Shown: positions 15,456 through 24,424, counted from the first letter of the stretch. The stretch: DNA of 64,000 nt from Thalassorhabdus alkalitolerans (GCF_042656585.1 NZ_JBHSPG010000009.1); one strand, 5' to 3'. The notes: generated by a model from the sequence alone, not told the origin. Numbers and translations: made by a program.

Positions 15456-17357
15456 ATGAGAAGACATTACATTAGCGGGTTACTTATTTTACTTCTGTTC
15501 ACTGGTTGTCAAAATATAGAGGGTGCTGGCTATTCTCCAGGCCCTGACGAGAAAGATATACAGGCACAAATGGACAGTTTATTAGCGGAGGATCTTTCAT
15601 TCACAACGTCCATGTTTATTAACAAAATGGCTTTACAGCTGGAACGCTGGACAGATGTTGAGGAAGGCACGGAAATGGAGAAGTTATTTCTTGAAGAATT
15701 AGAGGACGAAGAAAATAAATACTTTCATTCGTTTGCATTTATTAAAGATGGGGACCTGCAATACAAAGCAGGAAATTTCCCAGATGAAAAGCTTCGTGAT
15801 ATTTATGCTCCGACCGGTAATGAAGTGCTGGCTCGTAATATAGATAGACATCTCTTTTATTCAAATCCCTACAGCCGGGAAGGCTCTCCCTATATGTTAA
15901 TGGCGTATGAGAGAGAGTCAGATGAGTGGATCGCCGGGGAGATTGATCTTGGATTTGTGCAATCGTACGTTGGTGAGGTTGCCGAAGTGGCAGACGGTGA
16001 AGGTAATCTCTTTATTTCAAATGGAAACGGAGATGAAAAGCCAGAAGTCAGGTGGGAAGAAGGGGAGGTGCCTGATGATATTTCGGAGGAAGTCATCCCT
16101 GAGGTAGGATGGAAAATTTCCGTCCATTCAAAAGAGACACAGGAAGTAGAGAGGGAATACAAAGAAGGGGAAGTAATGGTGAAGTTCACCAATGAAGAAG
16201 CAGGACAACAGTGGCTTGAAAACAATACACAATTTGAAGAGGAAAAACATTGTAACCAGTATTATTTACTTAAGCACAAGGAAATGTCTACCGCAGACAT
16301 GATGGAAGAGCTTAAGAAGGAACCTGAAATTACAGAAGTAGAGCCCAATTATGTATTTGATCAGCAGATAAACTCAGCTCTTCCAAACGATGAATTTTTT
16401 GGACCTTACCAATGGAATTTGGAGATGATCCAGGCCCTTGAAGGGTGGGAAATATCTGAGGGAAGTGAAAATGTAACCATTGCTGTATTAGATACAGGGG
16501 TAGATCCGGATCATGTTGATTTGGCTGAGAAATTAGTGGACGGTTTTAATGCTTTTACAGGAAACAATGATTATGAAGATCACAACGGGCATGGTACACA
16601 CGTAGCTGGCATTGCATCAGCGATTACAAACAATGTGTCAGGTATTGCCGGTGTCTCTTGGGATAATTTAATCATGCCTGTAAAAGTCTTGGACGATGAC
16701 GGGGAAGGAACACTTTATGAATTGGTTGAAGGGATTACGTGGGCAACCGATCAGGGGGCAGATGTAATGAATTTAAGCCTCGGGGATGCACATCCTTCCT
16801 CTATGCTTCATGAAGCGGTGAAATATGCATATGACAATGATGTGATGCTGATTGCAGCCTCTGGAAACGACAATACAAACGTACCTATGTACCCGGCTGC
16901 ATTTGATGAAGTTCTGGCTGTTTCTGCTGTAAATGAGCGTGGAGAGAAAGCAATTTTTTCAAATTACGGAGAGTACATGGATGTCACCGCACCTGGAGAG
17001 CATATTCCAAGTACCTTCCTTCAAGACGAATACGTATTTATGTCAGGTACTTCAATGTCATGTCCTCACGTTGCAGGGCTTGCAGGACTTGTGCGTTCAA
17101 TCAACCCAGAACTAACAAACGAAGAAGTAATGGAATTACTAAGAAATACAACAGAAGATATAGGTCCTGCTGGTCATGATGAGTACTACGGATTTGGATT
17201 AATTAATATAGAGAGAACGTTAGAGCAGTTAATCGACGGTGAGGAGGCTGGATTTCAGCCAGAAGGAGGCCAAAGAGAGGCTGACACTGAAAGAAGGATG
17301 GAAGAAGCAAATCATCAGCGGCCAAGAACCTGGCTTGAATATATTTTTGGGTTCTAA
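15456..17357 (+). CDS. Subtilisin-like serine protease lipoprotein with extra N-terminal domain
   Basis: A 633-residue S8 peptidase. A lipobox LFTGC near residue 20 indicates a membrane-anchored lipoprotein. Residues about 25-225 form an acidic region that resembles an extracellular Cache/PAS-like sensor rather than a known prodomain. Residues about 228-305 are an I9-type inhibitor propeptide (EGEVMVKFTNEE to EVEPNYVFD). The catalytic domain (about 320-605) has Asp346 (VLDTGVD), His379 (GHGTHVAG) and Ser533 (SGTSMSCPH), with the oxyanion Asn in ASGNDN. ATG 15456 lies 8 bases after AAGGAG. The high Glu/Asp content fits a saline habitat. The sensor assignment is inferred. Confidence 0.9.
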   Translation: MRRHYISGLLILLLFTGCQNIEGAGYSPGPDEKDIQAQMDSLLAEDLSFTTSMFINKMALQLERWTDVEEGTEMEKLFLEELEDEENKYFHSFAFIKDGDLQYKAGNFPDEKLRDIYAPTGNEVLARNIDRHLFYSNPYSREGSPYMLMAYERESDEWIAGEIDLGFVQSYVGEVAEVADGEGNLFISNGNGDEKPEVRWEEGEVPDDISEEVIPEVGWKISVHSKETQEVEREYKEGEVMVKFTNEEAGQQWLENNTQFEEEKHCNQYYLLKHKEMSTADMMEELKKEPEITEVEPNYVFDQQINSALPNDEFFGPYQWNLEMIQALEGWEISEGSENVTIAVLDTGVDPDHVDLAEKLVDGFNAFTGNNDYEDHNGHGTHVAGIASAITNNVSGIAGVSWDNLIMPVKVLDDDGEGTLYELVEGITWATDQGADVMNLSLGDAHPSSMLHEAVKYAYDNDVMLIAASGNDNTNVPMYPAAFDEVLAVSAVNERGEKAIFSNYGEYMDVTAPGEHIPSTFLQDEYVFMSGTSMSCPHVAGLAGLVRSINPELTNEEVMELLRNTTEDIGPAGHDEYYGFGLINIERTLEQLIDGEEAGFQPEGGQREADTERRMEEANHQRPRTWLEYIFGF

Positions 17358-17478
17358 GGTTGTAGGAAAAAGCAGATAAACCTATCCAACCAATGCTTTA
17401 TAGCATAGAAAAATTGATTATGAGCAGTATAACTATCAAGAAGCGTTACACCAATAATGGATGGGAGGCAGTTGCTCA

Positions 17479-18258
17479 ATGGATCAGCATAAGGATAATT
17501 TTGAAGAACAAGCTGAAGAAATTGCAGAAAAAGCTATACAGGAAGTAGAGGAAGAGGAAGAAGTGGAAGGCTTGCACACTGCTCTGGAAGATATTCAGGA
17601 AGCTGAACAATTAGCTGAAGATACACAAACTGCGTCTAGTTCTCAAGTGACGGCCAGTTTCGAGGATGTAATTGAAGACTTTGATAATCAGGCCCAGCAG
17701 GATAGACAACAAGCTGAACAGGCTTTGCAGAATACTCAGGTGAGCATGAATTACACTCAGGCTCAGCAGGATGTACAGCAAGCTGAACAGGCTTTGCAGA
17801 ATACTCAGGCGAGCATGAATTATACTCAGGCTCAGCAGGATGTACAGCAAGCTGAGCAGGCTCTGCAAAATACACAGGCTAGCTTGAACTACAACCAGGC
17901 CCAGCAGGATGTTGAATTTGCTCAGGAAGGCATTGAACAAGTAAAGGATAGTATACTTCTCCAACAAGCAGAGCAGGAAGTGGCACAGGCTCAGCAGCAG
18001 CTTCAAACTATTCAGGCTTTTAACCATGAAGAAGAACAGCAATTGCAGCAAGCTCAGCAGGAAGTACAACAAGCCCATCAGCAGCTGCAGGATGAAAATG
18101 ATCAATTATTGCAAGCTCAACAGCAAGTACAAAAAGAGACACAGCAGCTTTTTCATGCACAGCAGCAGGTTAAGCAGGAACAGCGGGATGTGGAGGAAGC
18201 CATGTCAAAGCTTCAGCAAGCTCAGGAACGAGCCAGGTCTTTTCAAAACAAACCATAA
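17479..18258 (+). CDS. Glutamine-rich coiled-coil repeat protein
   Basis: A 259-residue protein that is almost entirely helical and very rich in Gln, Ala and Glu. The acidic head is followed by three 23-residue near-identical repeats around QQAEQALQNTQ (residues about 72-140), then longer coiled coil with AQQQLQ-type heptads. There is no signal peptide or membrane helix. It starts after GGGAGG. The bulk is a long rod, so a structural, spore-coat-like or scaffold role is possible, but none is known. It lies between the subtilase and a 47-residue protein. Confidence 0.8.
   Translation: MDQHKDNFEEQAEEIAEKAIQEVEEEEEVEGLHTALEDIQEAEQLAEDTQTASSSQVTASFEDVIEDFDNQAQQDRQQAEQALQNTQVSMNYTQAQQDVQQAEQALQNTQASMNYTQAQQDVQQAEQALQNTQASLNYNQAQQDVEFAQEGIEQVKDSILLQQAEQEVAQAQQQLQTIQAFNHEEEQQLQQAQQEVQQAHQQLQDENDQLLQAQQQVQKETQQLFHAQQQVKQEQRDVEEAMSKLQQAQERARSFQNKP
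17692..17898 (+). repeat. Three tandem 69-bp repeats inside the Gln-rich gene
   Basis: Units start at 17692, 17761 and 17830, and a partial fourth starts at 17899. They code for the 23-residue repeats. Units 1 and 2 are nearly identical in DNA, a sign of recent duplication or slippage. Confidence 0.9.
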
Positions 18259-18288
18259 CCACACATTTGAGAAAGAGGGGCGCATAGC

Positions 18289-18432
18289 ATGACGAGAGGA
18301 CAATCAAGAAACAACAAACATAAAAATAAAGCAAGGCTGTCACAGACTCCAAAAAAAGACATCTTGACTGACGAAGAATTATCTGAGGAGTTAAGTGAAA
18401 TCAATCATGAAAAAAATACAAGGGAAAAATAA
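18289..18432 (+). CDS. Small basic/acidic protein (47 aa)
   Basis: TRGQSRNNKHKNKARL is followed by the acidic DEELSEELSE and ends NHEKNTREK. AGAGGGG lies upstream of the ATG. It may be co-transcribed with the Gln-rich gene (30-base gap). The size and composition recall small spore proteins of Bacillaceae, but no family is assigned. Confidence 0.55.
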   Translation: MTRGQSRNNKHKNKARLSQTPKKDILTDEELSEELSEINHEKNTREK

Positions 18433-18454
18433 TTCTTCAGAACAACTCCTTAAG

Positions 18455-18490
18455 ACGAAGGCTCCTTGTAACAGCTGAGCCTTCGTTTTC
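18455..18490 (+). terminator. Intrinsic terminator
   Basis: ACGAAGGCTC/GAGCCTTCGT stem followed by TTTTC, closing the protease to coiled-coil unit. Confidence 0.8.
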
Positions 18491-18492
18491 AA

Positions 18493-19806
18493 TTATTTAG
18501 AGAGGGGTGGTTGTTTATACTTTTCTAAAAAAATGGCAGCTGTTCCGGCAACAATAGCAGATAAAGCTAAAAAAACACCTACAGTAAAAATAGAAAGACT
18601 CATCCAGGGATAAAGATAAACAGCCGTATAACAGGTTGCATAAACAATGACGCCCAGACCTGCACTAACTAACATAGCTACAATCGGACGTTTATTTTTT
18701 TGGTGGAGGACATAAGTAATAAACAGAATCGTAAGCAGGTAAAGGGATCCAGTTGTGTAATCATTGACTATTTGATCTAAAATAAGAGTAACAGACCAAT
18801 TGTTTTCAATAATTTCGTATGTGTCCAGGTGTATTTGACTGGTTTCCCCTGAGTCAAGATGGATCGTTTCAAGCTTATAACTAGCTGGTGTTTCTGGCCA
18901 GTTTTTCTGGGTTAAAAAAGCAAGTTGGTTATCTTGATTAAAAAAGGTAGGCTGATCTACATTCAAGCCTCTGTCAGTGAGCTGCTGACTTTGTCCGCTC
19001 TCTTTGTTGTATAGGAATAATTCATATGTATAAATATCTTCACTGGCTAAATCGGTGACTGTGGTATAGGCAAACCATTCTCCGTCAGGTGAAAGTTCTG
19101 GAGAATAGAGTCCGGATGGCAGGTTATCTAATGGAGAAGGTGTTTCCTGATCACTTTCTTTTAAGGAGTGAAGAAAAATAGTTTCTTCCATGTCCTCATA
19201 AGCAGTAAAAAGAAGTGAGCTGCTATCTGAACTTATCGATAAATCATTCATCAGAAAATCATCTCGATTCGTCAGCTTCGATAGTTCGCCATCCTCTAAA
19301 TCCACTGAATATAAATCAAACCCTCCAGCATCCTCATGTTCTTCAGCCAGCCAATCCTCTGCTTTTATTCCTATAAAATAAACGGTATCTCCTTCCCTGG
19401 AAAACACAGCGTCTCTGACATGTAAAGAATCACCAGTTACACGGGTTACTTCTCTATCCTCTTTAGAGTATAAAAACAATGAACTGACTAACGGATCACC
19501 TTCCGCTAAATATAAGATATAGTTTCCATCGGATGAAAAAGCGGGCGCGTGTTCCTGAGCACATTTATCTTTTGTGACCTTCCCCTGTATGGAGCCGCTG
19601 GGATCTGCCGTATAAATTGAGCGGCAGCCATCTACATAATAGGAAAAAGCAATGGCAGAGTCGTCTGAAGAAATAGCAATGTCTTCTCCCATCCCAGTGA
19701 ACCATTGGTACGGCTGCTCTTTTTCCATCAAATAAAAAATAAAAAATACTAAAAATAAACAAGAACTGATGCAAAGTGCAATATAAAGCCACAATTGTTT
19801 TTTCAT
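18493..19806 (-). CDS. Membrane-anchored beta-propeller (TolB/PD40-like) protein
   Basis: A 437-residue protein with a signal-anchor helix (about 6-27) and about six WD40-like/PD40 blades with SSDDSAIAFSYYVDG, FSSDGNYILYLAEGD and LSPDGEWFAYTT signatures up to about 340. Three further membrane helices (about 350-425) follow. The propeller would lie outside the cell. The combination with a C-terminal membrane bundle is not a family I can name. Binding of a surface partner is the simplest inference. It starts after AGGAG. Confidence 0.7.
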   Translation of the reverse strand: MKKQLWLYIALCISSCLFLVFFIFYLMEKEQPYQWFTGMGEDIAISSDDSAIAFSYYVDGCRSIYTADPSGSIQGKVTKDKCAQEHAPAFSSDGNYILYLAEGDPLVSSLFLYSKEDREVTRVTGDSLHVRDAVFSREGDTVYFIGIKAEDWLAEEHEDAGGFDLYSVDLEDGELSKLTNRDDFLMNDLSISSDSSSLLFTAYEDMEETIFLHSLKESDQETPSPLDNLPSGLYSPELSPDGEWFAYTTVTDLASEDIYTYELFLYNKESGQSQQLTDRGLNVDQPTFFNQDNQLAFLTQKNWPETPASYKLETIHLDSGETSQIHLDTYEIIENNWSVTLILDQIVNDYTTGSLYLLTILFITYVLHQKNKRPIVAMLVSAGLGVIVYATCYTAVYLYPWMSLSIFTVGVFLALSAIVAGTAAIFLEKYKQPPLSK

Positions 19807-19939
19807 TTTTTGCTCCTATGTAGTAATTGTCGTATTTAATGTATCACAGGAAGATGATGGAACGCAGTAAATATAAAGAAATATTCAGTAAATAAAAAAT
19901 ATGGGGGAGTTTGTTGAAAAAAGGCAACAGAAGGGCAAA

Positions 19940-19964
19940 AAGAAAAAGCAGGAAAACTCCTGCC
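19940..19964 (-). terminator. Intrinsic terminator of the carbonic anhydrase gene
   Basis: GCAGGA/TCCTGC stem followed on the minus strand by CTTTTTCTTTTT. Confidence 0.8.
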
Positions 19965-19977
19965 TTTTCTTTTGCTA

Positions 19978-20556
19978 TTATATTGTTTCTTCTACATCTC
20001 CGGCAGACGCAATAACTGTTTCAAGCTCTTCTAATTCTCCTGTTTCCACATGGAACATACAGCCGATAACGGGCACTCCCTTGCCGTGTTTGATATAAGT
20101 AGGGTGTTGTTTCAGCTTTTCCACTTGAGCCAAAACATTCATCTTTGCTAAGTCATCAAGAGAGTGGTCTGTTTTCTCAGCCGGAAGAGAACTCTGAATG
20201 CTTTCAATCCAGTCTTTTAGCTCAGGCTCATCATTTCCGTCAGCTGCTGCTTTCACCCCGCCGCAGCCAGTATGACCTTTAATAATGATTTTCTCTACTT
20301 TCAGGTGCTTTAAAGCATAATATAAGCTTGCTGTAAGACTTTCATCATTTTCATTTACTTGATTTGCAATGTTCCGCTGAATAAAAAGATTGCCTAAAGG
20401 CATCTGGGTAATAACAGAAGGACAGACTCGGGAATCACTGCACGCAATGACGAAGTACTCTGGTGACTGTCCTTCTTTTAAGCGGTCGAAATAAGAAGGA
20501 TCTTCTTTCTTTATTTCTTTAATAAATTCCAGGTTCTTTTCTCTTAATTTCTCCAT
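19978..20556 (-). CDS. Beta-class carbonic anhydrase
   Basis: A 192-residue beta-carbonic anhydrase. Zinc ligands Cys39 (ACSDSR), His95 and Cys98 (GHTGCGG) and the Asp41-Arg43 dyad are all present. It interconverts CO2 and bicarbonate and supplies bicarbonate to carboxylases. The biotin-dependent carboxylases in this organism, including one in this window, would use bicarbonate. It starts after GAGGTAAT and is a single gene. Confidence 0.92.
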   Translation of the reverse strand: MEKLREKNLEFIKEIKKEDPSYFDRLKEGQSPEYFVIACSDSRVCPSVITQMPLGNLFIQRNIANQVNENDESLTASLYYALKHLKVEKIIIKGHTGCGGVKAAADGNDEPELKDWIESIQSSLPAEKTDHSLDDLAKMNVLAQVEKLKQHPTYIKHGKGVPVIGCMFHVETGELEELETVIASAGDVEETI

Positions 20557-20907
20557 GTTTTATTACCTCACAATTTGTTTGGTTTATTTTATTGTATAGA
20601 AATTTTTTCGAAACATAAAGTAAGAATATTTTGAAAAGGTTTACAAGACACCTTATACTTTTTACTATGGAAATATAGCGATGGCTAAACAATAGGGCTT
20701 TGTTACTTTATGGTTGATGTTTGTTTAAAAGAGGTTCATTTACACCTAAAGGTACCAGTGGGAGATCCATTCATTCCGGTATCTTCTATGCCTCAGGCAT
20801 GGTCTCTTCAGCTAAGGCTTTTCCTGAAGGCGTCATGCGCTTTTAAGACAACATTGGACTTTAACAAAGTAATTTATTAAGAGAAGCTGCCGTCCCGGGG
20901 GAGGAAG
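20557..20907. other. Intergenic region upstream of the MFS gene
   Basis: No clear gene. A 41-codon frame at 20721-20846 (TTG, no ribosome binding site) reads RGSFTPKGTSGRSIHSG, Gly/Ser-rich and protein-like, possibly a gene remnant. Short self-complementary segments (ATGCCTCAGGCAT at about 20788) could form an RNA leader. Confidence 0.3.
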
Positions 20908-22134
20908 ATGTTCGTGAAAAACGGAAAGTGGTGGGCTTTATTTTTAATTGCTGTTGCTGAGTTATTTGCTTTAAGTTTGTGGTTTAGTGCTTCCGTTATC
21001 GTCCAGGAACTTAGAGATCTCTGGGCTTTGACCCCGGCTACAGAAGCATGGGTTACAGCTTCTGTTCCTATAGGGTTTGTGATCGGTGCTTTATTTAGTT
21101 CCTATTTAGGTATAGCTGACCGTTTTAATACGAGAAAGGTATTTGCAGTATCAGCATTGGCAGGGGCTCTATTAAATTTATTGTTAATTTTCTCTCAAAG
21201 TGCGTGGATAGGGATTGCACTTCGAATATTGACCGGTGTCACGCTTGCTGGGGTGTATCCTACAGCAGTAAAATTGCTGTCCCAGTGGTTTCCCAAAAAA
21301 AGAGGGGTGGCTATTGGCATCCTGATTGCAGCGTTGACCCTCGGGTCTTCTCTTCCTCATTTTATTGTTATATTTTTCTTGGCGGTCAATTGGCAAATGG
21401 TTATTGTGACAAGTTCGATTCTCGCTTTGACAGCGGCTTTTATAGTTTATTTCTTACTTAAAGATGCACCTGGCTCACCAGGCAAAACTCCTTTTTCCTT
21501 TAAGTTAATACGAAAAGTAGTCAAAAATAAACCAGTAATGCTTGCGAATTATGGTTACTTTGGTCACATGTGGGAGTTGTATGCTATGTGGACTTGGCTT
21601 CCCGTGTTTCTTACAGCCAGCTTTACCGCACAAACGACAGAAGTAAGCACGTGGTTTATTGCTCTGGCCTCCTTTATTTCTATTGGGATAGCTGGTGGAG
21701 TCGGCTGTGTAGTGGGAGGACTGGTAGCAGATAAAATCGGCAGAGCGTATTTAACCATTATTTCAATGGGAGTCAGTGGAGTGTGTGCTATTTTAATAGG
21801 GTTTACGTTTGGTCAATCGATTTGGCTTACTTTTGCTCTTGCTGTCATCTGGGGAATTTTTGTTATTTCAGATTCAGCTCAATTTTCGGCAGCTGTCTCT
21901 GAGTTTGCGGACGTAGAGTATGTGGGTACGGCCTTAACATTTCAAATGTGCATCGGTTTTCTTATTACTATTTTCTCTATAAACCTCATTCCTTTGCTTC
22001 AAGGAACAGTTGGCTGGCAGTGGGTATTCAGCCTGTTAAGCATTGGTCCTGTTTTAGGCATTATTTCAATGGTTAAATTCAAGTCCTATGAAATTTCAGA
22101 TTCAGCTCAAAAGGCTTCTAATAAAGCTACATAA
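20908..22134 (+). CDS. MFS transporter
   Basis: A 408-residue protein with 12 predicted helices. The loop between helices 2 and 3 (GIADRFNTRK) and the helix-4 region (RILTGVTLAGVYPTAVKLL) match the cyanate/nitrate-type or related MFS families. The second half shows GGLVADKIGR in the helix 8-9 loop. The substrate is unknown. GGGGGAGG lies just before ATG. Confidence 0.85.
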   Translation: MFVKNGKWWALFLIAVAELFALSLWFSASVIVQELRDLWALTPATEAWVTASVPIGFVIGALFSSYLGIADRFNTRKVFAVSALAGALLNLLLIFSQSAWIGIALRILTGVTLAGVYPTAVKLLSQWFPKKRGVAIGILIAALTLGSSLPHFIVIFFLAVNWQMVIVTSSILALTAAFIVYFLLKDAPGSPGKTPFSFKLIRKVVKNKPVMLANYGYFGHMWELYAMWTWLPVFLTASFTAQTTEVSTWFIALASFISIGIAGGVGCVVGGLVADKIGRAYLTIISMGVSGVCAILIGFTFGQSIWLTFALAVIWGIFVISDSAQFSAAVSEFADVEYVGTALTFQMCIGFLITIFSINLIPLLQGTVGWQWVFSLLSIGPVLGIISMVKFKSYEISDSAQKASNKAT

Positions 22135-22211
22135 TGAATATGCCCCTTGTAAATTTAAGGGATGGCAGGATCAATGGCAGAATCGTATTGGAGAATGAAT
22201 AAAATAATAAT

Positions 22212-22253
22212 AAAGATGGTGTCCTAAAGCTCTTGGCAGCACCATCTTTTTTG
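22212..22253 (+). terminator. Intrinsic terminator of the MFS gene
   Basis: AAAGATGGTG/CACCATCTTT stem with further T after it. The opposite strand is also T-rich, so it may work both ways. Confidence 0.8.
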
Positions 22254-22271
22254 TAACTCTTTTATTTGTTT

Positions 22272-22398
22272 TTACCCTGATTCCTTAATGTTTCCAACCT
22301 CATCAATTGCTGCGTTAAATGAGAGTCCCCCTAAGTAATCAAACATTTTCTGCTGCTCTGTTTTTTTCTAAAGGAACAATTTGATTTCCCGTTATCAC
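22272..22398 (-). pseudogene. Possible frameshifted small ORF (about 42 aa)
   Basis: On the minus strand a frame from GTG 22398 reads ITGNQIVPLEK and, after a 7-A run, a second frame reads EQQKMFDYLGGLSFNAA, IDEVGNIKESG and stop. Together these give one protein-like sequence with a single-base shift at the A run. Either a decayed gene or a sequencing error at a homopolymer. No ribosome binding site is evident. Confidence 0.25.
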
Positions 22399-22475
22399 AT
22401 AAGGTATAAAAAATGAAAAACGTTTTTTTTGAAAAAGGGAGGGGTAGTAAGCAGTAGGGAAAGGGGAGAGAGTCT

Positions 22476-22883
22476 ATGTTTGCAGGTATATTAATTTTAT
22501 TAACAATTTTATTTTTAATTGGTAATCTTTTTTATTTTTTCACAAACAAGACATTTAAGAAAGCAGGCTATGACTCTGTCTTATTTTATAATTTGTTTTT
22601 TGTTTTATTAGGGCTTACGTTAGGGTTTGCTTTCCTTTACTATTTGCTGTCTTTTCAGGAAACGGTGTTAGTAATAAATGATCCTACTGAGGATCCGGCA
22701 GAACCAACATTTTTAAACTTTTTATATTTCAGCGGGGTTACGATCCTGTCAGTGGGCTACGGTGACCTGGTACCGGTAGGAAGTGCAAGGTTTTTTGCAC
22801 TCATGCAGGCCGCCCTGGGCTTTTTGCTTCCAACAATCATTTTCTTAAAAGCGTTAAACAATTCAGAGGAAGATGATGAATAA
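22476..22883 (+). CDS. Small ion channel protein (Ion_trans_2 / K+ channel)
   Basis: A 135-residue protein with helices near 2-20 and 33-55, a pore loop with VGYGDLVP (K+ filter TVGYGD type, here SVGYGD) around residue 90, and a final helix. It would form a tetrameric cation channel, K+ selective by the filter. It lacks any cytoplasmic regulatory domain. GGGGAGAG precedes the start. Confidence 0.8.
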   Translation: MFAGILILLTILFLIGNLFYFFTNKTFKKAGYDSVLFYNLFFVLLGLTLGFAFLYYLLSFQETVLVINDPTEDPAEPTFLNFLYFSGVTILSVGYGDLVPVGSARFFALMQAALGFLLPTIIFLKALNNSEEDDE

Positions 22884-22966
22884 AGCCCGAAAAATCAGGA
22901 TACGAGTGCTTCACAAAAGGAGGGAGCTTTATTCATCTACATCATAAAAAACCTCTTAGATAACTA

Positions 22967-23278
22967 TCAATCTGATTCGGGAGTAGAGTAAGGTTTTTCT
23001 TCCTTTTTCTTTTTTTCGTCATGGGGTGGATGGGCGCCAGGGAATTGTCTCGGAAGATTTTGGTGAAGGTTTCTAAATTCGTAGGTGAAGGCGCTGTAGT
23101 ATTGTTGGTCCTTTTCCCATGGAGTGGTTTTATTTTTTACTGGCTCGTCTCTATTTATCGGAGACCCATAAGGGCCTTCAATAAGGTCTTCTCTCGTTAA
23201 AAAGTTCCTCTGTGTTTCTACATTGGCAAAATCCGTGTATGCTTCTTCGCTGTTTTGCTCTTCCTTTTTATGATCCAT
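22967..23278 (-). CDS. Conserved Bacillaceae cytosolic protein (103 aa)
   Basis: A short acidic and basic protein: NVETQRNFLTREDLIEGPYGSP, then TTPWEKDQQYYSAFTYEF and LPRQFPGAHPPHDE. I recognise this as a small family conserved in Bacilli, of unknown role. The ATG at 23276-23278 follows GAAGGAG; the longer frame reaching 23431 overlaps the upstream transporter gene and has no ribosome binding site. Confidence 0.7.
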   Translation of the reverse strand: MDHKKEEQNSEEAYTDFANVETQRNFLTREDLIEGPYGSPINRDEPVKNKTTPWEKDQQYYSAFTYEFRNLHQNLPRQFPGAHPPHDEKKKKEEKPYSTPESD

Positions 23279-23336
23279 ACCTCTGCTCCTTCTTGTGTGT
23301 TTTTCCTTAGAATAACCACTATAAGAAAAATTAATA

Positions 23337-24332
23337 TTAAAGTTTTTCACCTTTGCTCTTATGAAAAAGAAAGGGAGTACGCTGGGACGGGGAGCTGAGT
23401 TTTGAAAGGTAGCTGTGCAAAAGCATACCAAGCATGATAATGAATAATCCGCCTATAGCCAGGCCATTTGGTAAAGGAGATGACAATAAAAAGACTTCGC
23501 CAGCTAAGACAAATAAAACCTGTGTTGATTGTGTTGCTTCAACAGCAGCAAGCTTTCCTTGATTATGTTTTACTCTGTCTGTAGCAACAAAAAACAAGGT
23601 TGTTGCAATGACTCCAGAAAAAACAGCTACAATAAAGGTTTGAACCACTTGATCGGTTGAAGGAGCTCCTGAATCGATAAAAGCAATGAAGCTGAGCAGC
23701 AGCCAGAAAGGAAGACTTACCAATGTCATCCCAAATATCCGTTGGAACGTATCCAGGCGCCCGCCGCTTATCTCCATCATTTTACGATTGCCGAGGGGAT
23801 ATGCACACGCTGCGATAAGGACCGGAAGTATTCCAGCTATGAATGTATGAAGAGGGAGTGAGCTGGCATGCTGGAGCTGAATAAGCAATACCCCGGCTAA
23901 AATGAATAATGAGATAGCTAAGGATTTTTTAGGAGTTTTTTTTCGAACTGTTTTCATCCCTTTTGCTGTTTTTACTTTTTCAGTAAAGAAAAAGGGAACC
24001 AACAATGCCCCGGCTATGATAGTGATCTGCCAGGTTCCGGCAATAAGCCACCCAGGTCCGTAGGAGGCTGCATACGTCAAGGGGGCATAAAACATGACAA
24101 ACCCTACAAAACTCCACATAATCCAGGGAAGGGGCTGTTTTTTAATTTCCTGGAGGACTTGTTTTCCGTTACGGCGAAAAAATACTATGAGCAAAAAAAA
24201 TGGAAACATAAAAATAAAGCGAAGAGAGGAGCTCCACAGCCAGCTTCCACCCGACAGCTCCATAGATCGATTTAAAATGAAGGTAACTGCAAAGAACATG
24301 GAAGCAAGAAAACCGATTACTATTTCTCTCAT
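23337..24332 (-). CDS. DMT-superfamily multidrug-resistance-type transporter
   Basis: A 331-residue protein with ten predicted helices, annotated in relatives as a putative multidrug resistance efflux (EmrE-like) transporter: SMELSGGSWLWSSSLRF, YAPLTYAASYGPGWLIAGTWQ and VEATQSTQVLFVLAGEVF are typical. The substrate is unknown. It is transcribed away from an XRE-cupin regulator that shares its 92-base promoter region, which points to local control. Confidence 0.85.
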   Translation of the reverse strand: MREIVIGFLASMFFAVTFILNRSMELSGGSWLWSSSLRFIFMFPFFLLIVFFRRNGKQVLQEIKKQPLPWIMWSFVGFVMFYAPLTYAASYGPGWLIAGTWQITIIAGALLVPFFFTEKVKTAKGMKTVRKKTPKKSLAISLFILAGVLLIQLQHASSLPLHTFIAGILPVLIAACAYPLGNRKMMEISGGRLDTFQRIFGMTLVSLPFWLLLSFIAFIDSGAPSTDQVVQTFIVAVFSGVIATTLFFVATDRVKHNQGKLAAVEATQSTQVLFVLAGEVFLLSSPLPNGLAIGGLFIIMLGMLLHSYLSKLSSPSQRTPFLFHKSKGEKL

Positions 24333-24350
24333 ACGTACCTCCGTGTTTGT

Positions 24351-24391
24351 TAGTATAATATTATTAACTTTTAATAAAATATATTATACTA
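24351..24391. promoter_or_regulatory. Palindromic operator between the transporter and XRE regulator
   Basis: TAGTATAATAT (24351-24361) and ATATTATACTA (24381-24391) form a perfect 11-bp inverted repeat in the shared intergenic region. A half-site-like TTAATACTATA follows at about 24399-24408. Position suggests it is bound by the XRE-cupin protein. Confidence 0.5.
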
Positions 24392-24424
24392 CATTGTTTA
24401 ATACTATAAAAAGGAGGAAATGTT

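Noticed and set aside
17692..17898. Tandem repeats as a CRISPR array
   Set aside because: The 69-bp units are contiguous without spacers and lie in frame inside a protein-coding gene.
20721..20846. 41-codon Gly/Ser-rich frame upstream of the MFS gene as a gene
   Set aside because: Starts with TTG without a ribosome binding site and is not recognised; noted only as a possible remnant.
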